Part shown: positions 8,783 to 18,280 of the stretch, in pieces
Layout: the number at the start of each line of letters is the position of its first letter
How positions within the stretch are numbered: position 1 is the stretch's first letter
Origin: UBA4416 sp040387475
GTDB lineage: Bacteria; Bacteroidota; Bacteroidia; B-17B0; Aurantibacillaceae
DNA: 64,000 nucleotides
Direction of reading: 5' to 3'
Assembly: GCA_040387475.1 (NCBI GenBank)
Contig: JAZKDT010000061.1
Span: forward strand, 6,708-70,707
Translations under genes and position numbers: made by a program
Notes under the pieces: model-generated
Told to the model about the DNA's origin: nothing
What the model saw: only the letters and a program-made list of their open reading frames with translations
Databases searched by the model: none

Positions 8783-9730
8783 TTATAATCCTATTGACTT
8801 TAGGTATTTTTGATCAGTCATCATGTTTTTGATTCCTTCCTCTACGCTGATTAAATTTCGTCCTAATATTTCTTTCATCTTTGTATTATCCGGCTGGCGA
8901 CGAGTCATATCACCTTCTTTAAGCGCAGGAATATGAACAATCCCCGATTTACTTCCGGTAATTTTAATAACGAGATTAGCCAACTCCAAAACTGTCATTA
9001 ATTTATCGCTCCCGATATTAATCACATCATTTTCCAACAATTTTTTGTTCATGATGGTAACACAGGTATCAACGGTGTCATCGACGTAAGTGAAAGTACG
9101 CGTTTGAGAACCATCGCCATAGATAGTAATATCTTCGCCTTTTAATGCTAACGATAAAAAACGCGAGACAACAAAGTCGGTGCTTTGGTTAGGACCATAT
9201 GTATTAAAAAATCTGAAAATTGTATAAGCCAAACCAAATTCCTGCTGGTAACTTTTTAAATAACTCTCCCCCACATTTTTCACTACCGCATAAGGTACAC
9301 GTGAATTTAAAGGTGTGCGATGCTCGTGTTGAGGCAATTCTACCGGTTCGCCGTAAACTTCCGACGACGAGGAAAAGAATACATGTTTAACTGAAGAGTT
9401 TTTTGATAAATTTAATATGTGTTTAATACCGGAAATATCTGCCAGCACACTTACCGGATTTTCCTGCGTTCGAATAACTCCCACAACGGCAGCAAAATGA
9501 TAGACATAATGAAAATTATATGCCAGCATGATTGAAGAAATCTCCCGGTAATCGTTTACATTGGCTTTGATAAATTTCCAGTTATCGTGATCGGTAGTTG
9601 GAAGCTTTGATAAAAAACCTGTAGATAAATTATCAACTATTACTACAAAATTTGTTTTATCCTTAATTAGCTTTTCAACCAGCGCGCCTCCAACATTACC
9701 GGCTCCTCCGGTTACTAAAATTTTCCTCAT
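8783..9730 (-). CDS. NAD-dependent sugar-nucleotide epimerase/dehydratase (extended SDR)
   Basis: A 315-residue extended short-chain dehydrogenase. The NAD-binding GGAGNVGG motif (residues 8-15) and the following DNLSTG are typical of UDP-sugar epimerases. The catalytic triad is visible as the serine run FFSSSSEVYG and Y-A-V-V-K. RFFNTYGP and a sugar-binding YGDGSQTRTFTYVDD follow. The R-T-F-x-Y-V-D-D signature is shared by UDP-glucose 4-epimerases and UDP-glucuronate decarboxylases, and the substrate cannot be decided. It lies 24 bp upstream of asnB in the same direction. Confidence 0.88.
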   Translation of the reverse strand: MRKILVTGGAGNVGGALVEKLIKDKTNFVVIVDNLSTGFLSKLPTTDHDNWKFIKANVNDYREISSIMLAYNFHYVYHFAAVVGVIRTQENPVSVLADISGIKHILNLSKNSSVKHVFFSSSSEVYGEPVELPQHEHRTPLNSRVPYAVVKNVGESYLKSYQQEFGLAYTIFRFFNTYGPNQSTDFVVSRFLSLALKGEDITIYGDGSQTRTFTYVDDTVDTCVTIMNKKLLENDVINIGSDKLMTVLELANLVIKITGSKSGIVHIPALKEGDMTRRQPDNTKMKEILGRNLISVEEGIKNMMTDQKYLKSIGL

Positions 9731-9830
9731 ATACCCTTAAAATTATCAATAGCGAATATAGTAATTTTAGCTAACATAAATCGCCGCGAATTAGTTAAAT
9801 GATAATGTAAAAAAAACGTACTTTTAGGGC

Positions 9831-11621
9831 ATGAACATCGAACACTTTTTAGCTACAACGATATCTCAGGCAATCAATCAATTGTTTGAATTATCAACTA
9901 CTCCAACCGATATTATTCTTCAAAAAACAAAAAAAGAATTTGAAGGGGATTTTACCCTGGTTACTTTTCCGTATATCAAAGCTGCTAAAACAACTCCCGA
10001 AAAAACAGGCGAACTTATAGGCGACGTACTGTTAAAAAGCAATCCATCTATTACCAAGTTTAATGTGGTAAAAGGGTTTTTAAACTTTTCTTTATCTAAT
10101 AATTTTTGGCTAACTGAATTTAAATCCATTAGCTCCGAAGAAAATTATGGTATTAAGCCTGCCAAAAGTAGTGGCAAACAAATTATGCTGGAGTATTCAT
10201 CTCCAAACACCAATAAGCCGCTCCACCTGGGTCATGTTCGTAATAACTTATTAGGTTATGCTGTTGCCACTATTAATCAAACGCAGGGGCATGATGTGGT
10301 TAAAGTAAATATTGTAAATGATCGTGGTATTCACATTTGCAAAAGTATGATAGCCTGGCAAAAATTTGGCAATGGAGAAACACCTCAATCCAGTGGCTTA
10401 AAAGGAGACCACCTGGTTGGAAAATACTATGTTGAGTTTGACAAGGCTTATAAAAAAGAAGTTCAGGCATTAACTGAAAAAGGAGCCCCTAAAGAAGAAG
10501 CTGAAAAACAAGCGCCTATTATGTTGCAAACGCAGGAAATGTTGTTGAAATGGGAAGCCGGCGATAAAGAGGTGATTGACTTGTGGAAGCTTATGAACGG
10601 CTGGGTATATGAGGGATTTGCTGTAAGCTACAAAAAACTGGGCGTTGATTTTGATAAAATTTACTACGAAAGCAATACCTATTTACTGGGAAAAGAGACT
10701 GTTCAGGAAGGTCTTGAAAAAGGCGTTTTCGTTAAAAAAGATAATGGTAGTGTGATCATCGACCTTACTGCTGATAAACTGGATGAAAAAGTTGTTTTAA
10801 GAAGCGATGGCACTTCTGTTTACATAACGCAGGATTTGGGTACAGCCATTGAACGTTTTAAAGAATATCCAGGTATTAATAAAATGATTTATACGGTGGG
10901 TAACGAACAGGATTACCACTTTAAAGTATTATTTAAGATCCTTGAAAAACTTGGTTACGATTGGGCAAAAGAGTGTTACCACTTAAGTTATGGCATGGTG
11001 GAACTACCCGAAGGGAAAATGAAAAGCCGTGAAGGTACCGTGGTTGATGCCGATGATTTGATGGATGGCATGGTTGCCACCGCTAAGGAAACTACAGAAG
11101 AATTAGGTAAAGTAGAAGGTTTTACAAAGGACGAGTTAGAACATTTATATCAAACCATTGGAATGGGCGCTTTAAAATATTTTATTTTAAAGGTCGATCC
11201 AAAAAAGAAAATGTTGTTTGATCCTAAGGAAAGTATTGATTTTAATGGTCATACAGGTCCGTTCATTCAATACACGCACGCCCGTATCAAATCCATTTTG
11301 AGAAAATTTGAAGGCAAAGCAAATGAGATTGTAATAGCCGAAACTATTATGCTTCACGATAAAGAAAAAGAGCTGATCAAATTACAATATGATTTCCCTG
11401 CAATTTTAGAAGAATCAGCCAACTCATACAATCCGGCTGTTGTGGCCAATTACATTTATGAGTTGACTAAACTATTTAACCAATTTTACAATGAATGTCC
11501 TGTGCTGAAGGAAGAGAATAAAACTGTGAAAGAATTTAGAATAAAACTCATAAACACCACCGCTTCAATCATTAAAAACGGCATGCGGTGTTTAGGCATT
11601 GATGTGCCTGAAAGAATGTAG
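9831..11621 (+). CDS. argS: Arginyl-tRNA synthetase
   Basis: Class I aminoacyl-tRNA synthetase charging tRNA-Arg. The 596-residue protein has an N-terminal Add1 tRNA-binding region, the HIGH motif as HLGH (132-135) within SSPNTNKPLHLGHVRNN, the KMSK-equivalent KMKSREGTVVD near residue 400, and a C-terminal DALR anticodon-binding domain. It is monocistronic, divergent from the epimerase by 100 bp, and converges on the beta-helix lipoprotein gene with only 4 bp between stops. Confidence 0.97.
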   Translation: MNIEHFLATTISQAINQLFELSTTPTDIILQKTKKEFEGDFTLVTFPYIKAAKTTPEKTGELIGDVLLKSNPSITKFNVVKGFLNFSLSNNFWLTEFKSISSEENYGIKPAKSSGKQIMLEYSSPNTNKPLHLGHVRNNLLGYAVATINQTQGHDVVKVNIVNDRGIHICKSMIAWQKFGNGETPQSSGLKGDHLVGKYYVEFDKAYKKEVQALTEKGAPKEEAEKQAPIMLQTQEMLLKWEAGDKEVIDLWKLMNGWVYEGFAVSYKKLGVDFDKIYYESNTYLLGKETVQEGLEKGVFVKKDNGSVIIDLTADKLDEKVVLRSDGTSVYITQDLGTAIERFKEYPGINKMIYTVGNEQDYHFKVLFKILEKLGYDWAKECYHLSYGMVELPEGKMKSREGTVVDADDLMDGMVATAKETTEELGKVEGFTKDELEHLYQTIGMGALKYFILKVDPKKKMLFDPKESIDFNGHTGPFIQYTHARIKSILRKFEGKANEIVIAETIMLHDKEKELIKLQYDFPAILEESANSYNPAVVANYIYELTKLFNQFYNECPVLKEENKTVKEFRIKLINTTASIIKNGMRCLGIDVPERM

Positions 11622-11625
11622 TTTA

Positions 11626-13134
11626 CTAATTTTCGTAAGCCCCTGCATCAACAGGGCTATTTCTGGGAGTATTTTTTAAATCTGCAAATAAAATTGCGGG
11701 GTACATGGGCGGAATAAAGGAATCTGCAATTCCTTTTGCCGCAGAGTTTCCGTTTATTTTAAAATCATAGTTACCGGTGTTATTAAAATCCGCATTGCCG
11801 TTAAATACATTATTAGCACGGGCTATTAACGTGTTTGTTGGAATAGATCCTTTAATTAAATTATTGTTGACCGTACACACATCGCCTGCCCCATACGTTC
11901 GGATATCCATTTCCAGTTCATCATTTTGAGTACCGTCAATGATATTATTGGCAAAATAAATACTATCTGGCCAGGCGTCTGTACCGTCATAATTATCAAT
12001 ATGCACACAAGCCTGTCCGCCGCGACCACCATCCTGGTTATAATAATTAGCAAACGTATTATGTAAAAAGGTACAATCGCCGCCCCAGGTTATCGCCGCA
12101 CAATATTCCTTGCAATTAACGATCACATTATTAGCAGCCCAAACGTCAAAATATTGTGTATAGAGTCCCCATTTCGAACAGTTCTTAATAATAGTATTGG
12201 TTATCTTAACTTTTCCCTGCTGATTAGGATTGGCTAAAACACTGGCCTGAATACCAATGAAGTTGTTTTTAATAATGGCATAATTGATATAACTTTCCCT
12301 GCTGCCCTCGTTGATCCAGATCCTGTCCCATTGTCCGGGTAAATCCGCATAGTCTGCTTCGCGTCTGTCGCCCTGAAAAGTAACTTCATTATTCCATGCA
12401 CCATTTACCTTCAGTGTACCGTAACGATAAGCCCACAAACCTGCATTTTGATGAAAATAAACTTTTACACCTGGATTAATGATCAGTGTTTGAGAAGAAT
12501 CGACCACCAACCAACCGTAAATGACGTGGGGTTTGTTATCATCCGGATTACCCAGCGTTCCGCCACCCCAGGTAACTGTGGTATTGGTAAGTGAAACCGG
12601 CGTGCCCGAAGGTGAAATAGAATATGAGATAGCCGAGTAAGGCAAATATCCATCTTTATACTGTATAGCTGTGTTTGGAAAATGATAGTGAGCGTCTTGT
12701 CCCCACGCTTCAAGCGGCACGTTTTGCTCGTTACCATTTATGGTAAATAAAATTTTATCCTGTATAATTAACGGACTTAGAGCACTGGTGGGATTTACAT
12801 TGACTTGCACAAATATATAGATGCTGTCATTTGCTAAAATCTCAACGTCTGACACTTCCCGTCCGGGTGTACCATCAACATTTAAAAAGAAGTTGGACCC
12901 TTGTCCTTTTTCTAACCGAATGGATGAAATATTAATTTTTTGATTATTACGGTTTATAACCCGGATATTGCGGGTAGCAGAGCCTATGGTGGTAAAAACG
13001 GTGTCAAAAAGAATTGAATCCTGTGAAAAAGCAACTGTTGCTGAAGGATCTGTCAGGAATTTATCTTTTTTACAAAACGTGAAACTAATTGATAAACAAA
13101 TAGTTATGAATATTATCACAAAAAAACGCATCAT
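11626..13134 (-). CDS. Parallel beta-helix lipoprotein
   Basis: A 502-residue exported lipoprotein. The N-terminus has a hydrophobic segment ending in SFTFC with Cys21 as the likely lipidation site, followed by KKDK. Residues about 30-150 look like an Ig-like/choice-of-anchor domain, and residues about 200-450 carry repeated N-N-x-I-x-N/G-type turns (for example IIKNNFIGI, IIKNCSKWG, NNVIVNCKEY), the pattern of right-handed beta-helix proteins. Such proteins often bind or cleave polysaccharide, but no catalytic residues can be assigned. Two consecutive ATG codons open the gene. Confidence 0.8.
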   Translation of the reverse strand: MMRFFVIIFITICLSISFTFCKKDKFLTDPSATVAFSQDSILFDTVFTTIGSATRNIRVINRNNQKINISSIRLEKGQGSNFFLNVDGTPGREVSDVEILANDSIYIFVQVNVNPTSALSPLIIQDKILFTINGNEQNVPLEAWGQDAHYHFPNTAIQYKDGYLPYSAISYSISPSGTPVSLTNTTVTWGGGTLGNPDDNKPHVIYGWLVVDSSQTLIINPGVKVYFHQNAGLWAYRYGTLKVNGAWNNEVTFQGDRREADYADLPGQWDRIWINEGSRESYINYAIIKNNFIGIQASVLANPNQQGKVKITNTIIKNCSKWGLYTQYFDVWAANNVIVNCKEYCAAITWGGDCTFLHNTFANYYNQDGGRGGQACVHIDNYDGTDAWPDSIYFANNIIDGTQNDELEMDIRTYGAGDVCTVNNNLIKGSIPTNTLIARANNVFNGNADFNNTGNYDFKINGNSAAKGIADSFIPPMYPAILFADLKNTPRNSPVDAGAYEN

Positions 13135-13138
13135 AAAG

Positions 13139-13146
13139 CAAATTTA
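13139..13146 (-). promoter_or_regulatory. Bacteroidota -7 element upstream of the beta-helix lipoprotein gene
   Basis: On the minus strand the sequence reads TAAATTTG, an exact match to TAnnTTTG. It ends only 4 bp before the first ATG, so transcription would start at or inside the start codons. This suggests a leaderless message or use of the second ATG. Confidence 0.45.
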
Positions 13147-13198
13147 TACTTTTAATAACGATAAACTGGAAATTATATTATAATTTCAATAAAAATAC

Positions 13199-13227
13199 TT
13201 GGAGTTTCAAGAATATTACTATCTTTG
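13199..13227 (+). promoter_or_regulatory. Bacteroidota-type promoter for rpmE2
   Basis: TTG at 13199-13201 and TATCTTTG at 13220-13227, with 18 bp between them, match the Bacteroidota -33/-7 consensus (TTG, 17-20 bp, TAnnTTTG). It lies about 30 bp before the rpmE2 ATG, leaving a short leader. It is one of the best promoters in the window. Confidence 0.75.
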
Positions 13228-13257
13228 CATTCCAAATTTTTTGAAACAAACAATAAC

Positions 13258-13509
13258 ATGAAAGCAGAAATTCACCCGGAAAATTACAGATTAGTTGTAT
13301 TTAAAGATATGTCTAACGGTTACACTTTTTTAACTAAATCTTGTGCAGATACTAAAGATACTATTACTCACGAGGATGGTGTTGAATATCCATTAGTAAA
13401 ATTAGATATTTCTATGACTTCTCACCCATTTTATACTGGTAAACAAGTGTTAGTGGATACAGCTGGTCGTATTGATAAATTTAAGACCCGTTACTCTAAA
13501 AAAGCTTAA
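13258..13509 (+). CDS. rpmE2: Ribosomal protein L31, type B
   Basis: Large-subunit ribosomal protein of 83 residues. The start is taken at the ATG at 13258 (MKAEIHPENYR), which matches the family. An upstream in-frame ATG at 13225 lies inside the promoter -7 element and is rejected. The hallmark segments HPENYR, DGVEYPLVKLDISMTSHPFYTG and the C-terminal RIDKFKTRYSKK are present. It has a single Cys and lacks the CxxC pairs of the zinc-binding form, so it is the zinc-independent type. It is monocistronic, with its own promoter and terminator. Confidence 0.96.
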   Translation: MKAEIHPENYRLVVFKDMSNGYTFLTKSCADTKDTITHEDGVEYPLVKLDISMTSHPFYTGKQVLVDTAGRIDKFKTRYSKKA

Positions 13510-13527
13510 TTTTTTATATTAATATTT

Positions 13528-13565
13528 AAAAATCCATCTTCCTTTTGGTTGATGGATTTTTTTAT
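13528..13565 (+). terminator. Rho-independent terminator of rpmE2
   Basis: A perfect 10-bp stem (AAAATCCATC pairing with GATGGATTTT) closes a 12-base loop and runs into a T tract, starting 19 bp after the rpmE2 stop. Confidence 0.85.
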
Positions 13566-13628
13566 TTAGTACATTCGAGCATGGTATGCGAGGTATTAAT
13601 GTAACACTAAAATGATAATTAACCGTTT

Positions 13629-14669
13629 ATGACTTTTGTTTTTTTATATACCGAGATAGCAGAATACTTTTTAGCTTGTTGTAAAGAACTGGCGAAGCAC
13701 GGCGAAGTACACGTCATTCGCTGGCCCGTAAATAAAGAAGCGCCTTTTCATTTTGGAGAAAACACACAGATAAAATTACATTCCAAAGCTGATTACGATA
13801 CTGCGGGCCTTAAACAGTTTGTAAATTCTATGAATCCGGATGTCATTATTTGTAGTGGCTGGATTGATAAAGATTACCTTAAAATTGCAAAGACCTATTT
13901 CAAAAAAATACCTACCGTCATGATTTGCGATACGCATTGGCAAGGTACTTGGAAACAACGACTGGCAATGATTGTTAGCAGGTTTACACTATTAAATATT
14001 TTTTCGCACGCCTGGGTGCCTGGACAAATTCAAAAAAAATACGTTTTGAACTTAGGGTTCAAAGAAAAAAATATTGAAACTGGTTATTATAGCTGCAATC
14101 TTGATCATTTTGAGTCCATTTATCAATCACAAAAAACCGACAAAGACACCCAATTTCCCAAACGTTTTTTGTATGTTGGTCGTTATTACACTTTTAAAGG
14201 AATACAAGAATTATGGAAGGCATTCGCCGAACTACAAATCGAACAGCCCAATGAATGGGAATTATGGTGTATTGGCATCGGAGATATTGAACCTATTGCT
14301 CATCCAAAAATAAAGCATTTTGGTTTTGTACAACCTAAAGACCTGGCAACCTATACGTCTCAAACCGGTGTATTTGTTTTACCAAGCCGTTTTGAGCCGT
14401 GGGGAGTTGTAGTACATGAATTTGCAGCCTCTGGTTTTCCTCTATTATTAAGTAATGTAGTTGGCGCCAAAGAAAATTTTTTGCAACCAGGGAAAAACGG
14501 TTTTGAATTCAACGTTCAGGATGTAACTGATATTAAAAAAGCATTACAAAAAATAGTGTCTAGTTCCGAAAGTGAGTTGTTGAATATGAGCGTAGTTTCA
14601 AATAGATTATCTAAAACCATTTCGCCATCTCAATGGGTGGAGTCATTGTTGAGAATGACAAAAAATTGA
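13629..14669 (+). CDS. Glycosyltransferase, GT4-like
   Basis: A 346-residue predicted GT-B glycosyltransferase. The second half has the typical order: FLYVGRYYTFKGIQEL (donor-domain start), HFGFVQPKDLATY, and LPSRFEPWGVVVHEFAASG with the E-x7-E acidic pair before a glycine. The N-terminal domain has weak family motifs. It stands apart from the polysaccharide locus, between rpmE2 and an aminotransferase gene, so its acceptor is unknown. Confidence 0.82.
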   Translation: MTFVFLYTEIAEYFLACCKELAKHGEVHVIRWPVNKEAPFHFGENTQIKLHSKADYDTAGLKQFVNSMNPDVIICSGWIDKDYLKIAKTYFKKIPTVMICDTHWQGTWKQRLAMIVSRFTLLNIFSHAWVPGQIQKKYVLNLGFKEKNIETGYYSCNLDHFESIYQSQKTDKDTQFPKRFLYVGRYYTFKGIQELWKAFAELQIEQPNEWELWCIGIGDIEPIAHPKIKHFGFVQPKDLATYTSQTGVFVLPSRFEPWGVVVHEFAASGFPLLLSNVVGAKENFLQPGKNGFEFNVQDVTDIKKALQKIVSSSESELLNMSVVSNRLSKTISPSQWVESLLRMTKN

Positions 14670-14799
14670 TTTTTGGAGCTGACTCGGGATAGTGATTTAG
14701 CAGCCATTTATTCATAAAAATCTATAAAAGTTTCGATTTTTAAAACATTTTCCAATAAAAAAGCTGATTTTGAAGCATATTTAATTATTTTTATGTGCA

Positions 14800-15645
14800 A
14801 TGCAAGATTCTTATTGTATATATAACGGACACCTGGTGAGCATGTACGAACCCGCTATTAGTTTTTCTAATAGGGCATTTCGTTATGGCGATTCAATATT
14901 TGAGAGCATTCGTTTTACTAATGGAAAAATCATGTTTCTGGCTGATCATGTAAAGCGTATTAAATTAAGTATGACCACATTGAGAATGAATGTGCCTGCC
15001 GAATTTACCTCTGCTAATATTGAGCAACTGATTATTCATTTAATTGAGCAAAATAATTTAAAAAAAGAAGCGCGCATTCGATTGACTGTTTTCAGAAATG
15101 AAGGCGGCTTTTACACACCCGACACCAACGACATTTCCTTTCTTATAGAAAGTGAACCTATTGAAACACCGGGTTATGTTTTAAATCAAAAAGGATTGTG
15201 GGTAGATATATATGCCGAGATTAAAAAACCAATCACCAAAATATCCAATTTAAAAACAGGAAGTGCTTTGATGTATGTGATGGCGGGTATTACCAAAACA
15301 TCTTTAAAACTGGATGATTGTTTATTGGTAAACGACAATGGAAATATTATTGAATCCATTAACTCTAATATTTTTGTAATCAAGAACGGAACACTTTACA
15401 CCTCGCCCATTTCAGATGGTTGTGTTGACGGTGTGATGAGAAAACAAATATTAGATATTGCCACGCAACATAAACTACTCGCATTTGAGCAGCCCCTAAC
15501 GGTTCATACGCTTACAAATGGCGATGAAGTGTTTTTAACGAATGCCATTAAAGGCGTTCAATGGGTAGGACAATTCAAAAACAAATTCTACACCAATCAA
15601 AAGGCTGTGTTTTTTACAGAAAAATTAAACGAGTTAGCACGATAA
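14800..15645 (+). CDS. Class IV (D-amino acid/branched-chain type) aminotransferase or aminodeoxychorismate lyase
   Basis: A 281-residue PLP enzyme of fold type IV. RYGDSIFESIR (28-38) is the N-terminal signature. Lys152 in SNLKTGSALMYV is the expected Schiff-base lysine, and the NSNIFVIKNG and SDGCVDGVMR segments form the cofactor phosphate site. Branched-chain aminotransferase, D-alanine aminotransferase and PabC share these features and cannot be separated by eye. The next gene starts 3 bp after the stop, so the two are cotranscribed. Confidence 0.85.
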   Translation: MQDSYCIYNGHLVSMYEPAISFSNRAFRYGDSIFESIRFTNGKIMFLADHVKRIKLSMTTLRMNVPAEFTSANIEQLIIHLIEQNNLKKEARIRLTVFRNEGGFYTPDTNDISFLIESEPIETPGYVLNQKGLWVDIYAEIKKPITKISNLKTGSALMYVMAGITKTSLKLDDCLLVNDNGNIIESINSNIFVIKNGTLYTSPISDGCVDGVMRKQILDIATQHKLLAFEQPLTVHTLTNGDEVFLTNAIKGVQWVGQFKNKFYTNQKAVFFTEKLNELAR

Positions 15646-15648
15646 TAC

Positions 15649-16047
15649 ATGATAGATACATTTTATAAGTTAGTTGATGAAGCAATCACTGACTTAGGGT
15701 TAACACCTGAGGAAACCAAGGGTGACCAACCCGGACAATGGAATTTAAAAAAAGGAGATTTTGACATCATGGTAGATGTCTGGGAACAGGAAAATCAATT
15801 TTTGTTTCAGATCGTATCGCCCTTATGCGGCTTACCAGCCGAGAACAGGGAAGGCTTTCTTTTAAATTTGCTTCAAAAAAATTATGGACTGAGTTCTATG
15901 GCCTACGCAGTAATGGACGATGTTGTATTTTTAAAATACACAACCGAACTATCCTCGTTAACTAAAGAAAACATTGTGATGCTGTTAACCAAAACCGCAT
16001 TTTACGCTGAACAAAGCTCGTTTGTCCCAAAAAAAGATAATACCTAA
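15649..16047 (+). CDS. YbjN/type III chaperone-like small protein
   Basis: A 132-residue acidic cytosolic protein. The pattern of an N-terminal helix, a WNLKKGDFDIMVDVWEQ strand pair and a helical C-terminal half (ENIVMLLTKTAFYAEQ) resembles the YbjN/CesT chaperone-like fold. The function is unknown. It is tightly coupled to the aminotransferase gene by a 3-bp gap. Confidence 0.6.
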   Translation: MIDTFYKLVDEAITDLGLTPEETKGDQPGQWNLKKGDFDIMVDVWEQENQFLFQIVSPLCGLPAENREGFLLNLLQKNYGLSSMAYAVMDDVVFLKYTTELSSLTKENIVMLLTKTAFYAEQSSFVPKKDNT

Positions 16048-16124
16048 TTATCCGTTCGATTGTTTTTTTGCCTCACCGTTTCAAAAAACGGTATTTAAAA
16101 TTTTACCCAATTAGATAAAACACT

Positions 16125-16577
16125 ATGCAAAAAATTTTAATGGTTTGTTTGGGAAACATTTGCCGTTCACCGTTAGCAGAAGGCATTATGCTGAAATTAA
16201 TAGAAGAAAATAAACTGAACATGCGCGTTGATTCAGCGGGCACCTCTAATTATCATATAAATGAAGCACCGGATAAACGGACAACAGCTAATGCATTAAA
16301 GCATAACGTCAATTTAAGTTCGTTAAGAGCAAGGCAATTTAAAGAATCGGATTTTGAAAAATTTGACAAGATCTATGTCATGGATAAAAGCAATCTGAAC
16401 AATGTTTTAGCGCTTACTAAAAATAATGAACATAAATCCAAAGTTGAACTATTGCTAAATGCTTCTCATCCGGGCGAGAATAATGAGGTGCCTGACCCGT
16501 ATTTTGGGGGTGACCAAGGCTTTGAGGATGTGTTCCAGATGGTTTACAAAGCCTGCCAGCATGTGGCATTTGAGTAA
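16125..16577 (+). CDS. Low-molecular-weight protein-tyrosine phosphatase
   Basis: A 150-residue phosphatase with the P-loop Cys8-LGNIC-Arg14-Ser15 at the extreme N-terminus and the general-acid aspartate in VPDPYFGG near residue 123. In Bacteroidota such enzymes act on phosphotyrosine of exopolysaccharide kinases or have unknown targets; no tyrosine kinase gene is nearby. It converges on the SUMF1-like gene with a 1-bp gap. Confidence 0.93.
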   Translation: MQKILMVCLGNICRSPLAEGIMLKLIEENKLNMRVDSAGTSNYHINEAPDKRTTANALKHNVNLSSLRARQFKESDFEKFDKIYVMDKSNLNNVLALTKNNEHKSKVELLLNASHPGENNEVPDPYFGGDQGFEDVFQMVYKACQHVAFE

Positions 16578-16578
16578 T

Positions 16579-18270
16579 CTATTTTTTCTTAAATCTCACC
16601 ACATACCTGAACCCTAAAGTTGAATGAGCAGAATCTTTAGGTACAAATGTTTTCTTCAAATGTCCGGTTTGCCAGTCACCTACATCAAACCAGTTAGCGC
16701 CCCGAACCAGTTTACACACCTCATTTTTTACGATGCCTGAATCCATAAATCTATACTTAATTTCATCGAAGTCATTTTCCAGTCCATTCACCTGCCTTTC
16801 CAAAATATAGTCTTCCTCATAATTACCCGTAAAAGGAAAAGTTTTTGACACCCTATCTCTATGATAAGCTGTTTTATATAATGATCCGTTTTTTTGCCTG
16901 TATATGGAAGTATCAAGCTTAGTAAAACTTTCATGCATCCACTCTGATACATTGCCATTTAAAAAGGGGATTCCACCATAATCAAGCAAGCAAGTATAAT
17001 TTACTAACGAAGCCCGGTTATTTTTTGGGGATTTATAATTGCCCTGGCTTGGAAACAGTAAAGTTTTATACGATTTATTTTTGTATACCAAATTCTTTGT
17101 CAATAATTCATTTTGAACATGGTCTCCGGCTTCTATTTTACTGCCATTGTATGTTTCTGTTCTGCTGTTCAAATACAAATCCAGATTATATTTCCGGGAC
17201 GATTCATGATTCGTCATATAATACTTTGAAATCTTAGCTACGTTATCGTTGGCTATTTTTTGTGTAACCGAGATCATCTCTAATTCAAGCTCGTTTGGCA
17301 GATCATACTCAACAATATAAGGCAGGTGTTTTTCGTTAATTTCCTTTTGCAGATGTTGAGTTTTCCATAGTAAAAATATTTTTATCTGAGAGTAAGTCAA
17401 ACCTACAACCGGGTATTTATCGTAAGCCGGATGCCAAAAATACATATAACAAAAAGGCTCGAGATTATATTTTTCGGAACCAAAATTAAAATCATGAATC
17501 CATACCAAAGTGTCGGGGTAAACATTCATAACGCCACTAACAGAATCCTTAATTAATATATAAGCATAATTTAATTTCCTGGCGTCAATTTCCGGACGAG
17601 AATAAAACCGTTCCGACCAGGTTGTGTACAAAGAAGCCAGAGCCATTTTCACCTCTTCATCATCCGAACCATAAGGTATTTTCTTATCCCACTTAAGTAT
17701 CATTTCATGATTTTTCTCATTAAATTTACCATAATCGTAAGGTTTTTCAATTCCTGAATATGCCAACAGCAGTCTGGCAAGAGAGTCTCTTACATAATGA
17801 ACAAACTCGCGATACTCCTCATTTGTTACTTCACCGTTTAAAAGATAAAAGGGTTGATAAATATATTCGTAGGGAAGCGTTGTATTAACCTGAACATAGC
17901 CTTCCCTTTGTTTCACGCTTTTCATATCAATGTAATAATGAAGTGCGTTAATGTCTATCCTCTTTTTTCTAATAAAAGAATCAATGATATTAAATTGTAA
18001 AGAAGGATTATAATATGCTGCATTTTCAATTTTAAAAGGCGGACTCTTAAACTCAGAAAACCAATGAATGTTTTTTAAAGAGTTAGCATAAAGATCTTTG
18101 TCATCTAACTCTTTAAAATTATACCTGATATAAACCGGCGTTTTATCTGGAGTAGGATCAAATACCGGTTCTGTATAAAATATGTTTTGTTGAGCGAAGC
18201 CATTTCCTGAAATCAAAAACAATACTAATAACGAAAATAAATTGAATGCTATTTTTTTTTCATTCCTCAA
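16579..18270 (-). CDS. Exported SUMF1/formylglycine-generating-enzyme-like protein (GldJ/GldK-like)
   Basis: About 563 residues. The C-terminal third has the sulfatase-modifying-factor landmarks: GIPFLNGNVSEWM, RGANWFDVGDW and STLGFRYVVRF. The central part also fits this fold (YNLEPFCYMYFWHP, YPVVGLTYSQ). The longest frame starts at 18321 and overlaps the STAS gene by 41 bp with a poor N-terminus. A TTG at 18270 gives MRNEKKIAFNLF followed by a clean signal peptide ending GNGFAQQ, and removes the overlap, so I prefer it. Gliding-motility lipoproteins GldJ/K have this domain, but no lipobox is visible here, so a gliding or type IX secretion role is only a suggestion. Confidence 0.75.
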   Translation of the reverse strand: MRNEKKIAFNLFSLLVLFLISGNGFAQQNIFYTEPVFDPTPDKTPVYIRYNFKELDDKDLYANSLKNIHWFSEFKSPPFKIENAAYYNPSLQFNIIDSFIRKKRIDINALHYYIDMKSVKQREGYVQVNTTLPYEYIYQPFYLLNGEVTNEEYREFVHYVRDSLARLLLAYSGIEKPYDYGKFNEKNHEMILKWDKKIPYGSDDEEVKMALASLYTTWSERFYSRPEIDARKLNYAYILIKDSVSGVMNVYPDTLVWIHDFNFGSEKYNLEPFCYMYFWHPAYDKYPVVGLTYSQIKIFLLWKTQHLQKEINEKHLPYIVEYDLPNELELEMISVTQKIANDNVAKISKYYMTNHESSRKYNLDLYLNSRTETYNGSKIEAGDHVQNELLTKNLVYKNKSYKTLLFPSQGNYKSPKNNRASLVNYTCLLDYGGIPFLNGNVSEWMHESFTKLDTSIYRQKNGSLYKTAYHRDRVSKTFPFTGNYEEDYILERQVNGLENDFDEIKYRFMDSGIVKNEVCKLVRGANWFDVGDWQTGHLKKTFVPKDSAHSTLGFRYVVRFKKK

Positions 18271-18280
18271 AACAACCAAA

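Noticed and set aside
13225..13257. Extended N-terminus of L31
   Set aside because: The ATG at 13225 is inside the -7 box; the family starts at MKAEIHPENY.
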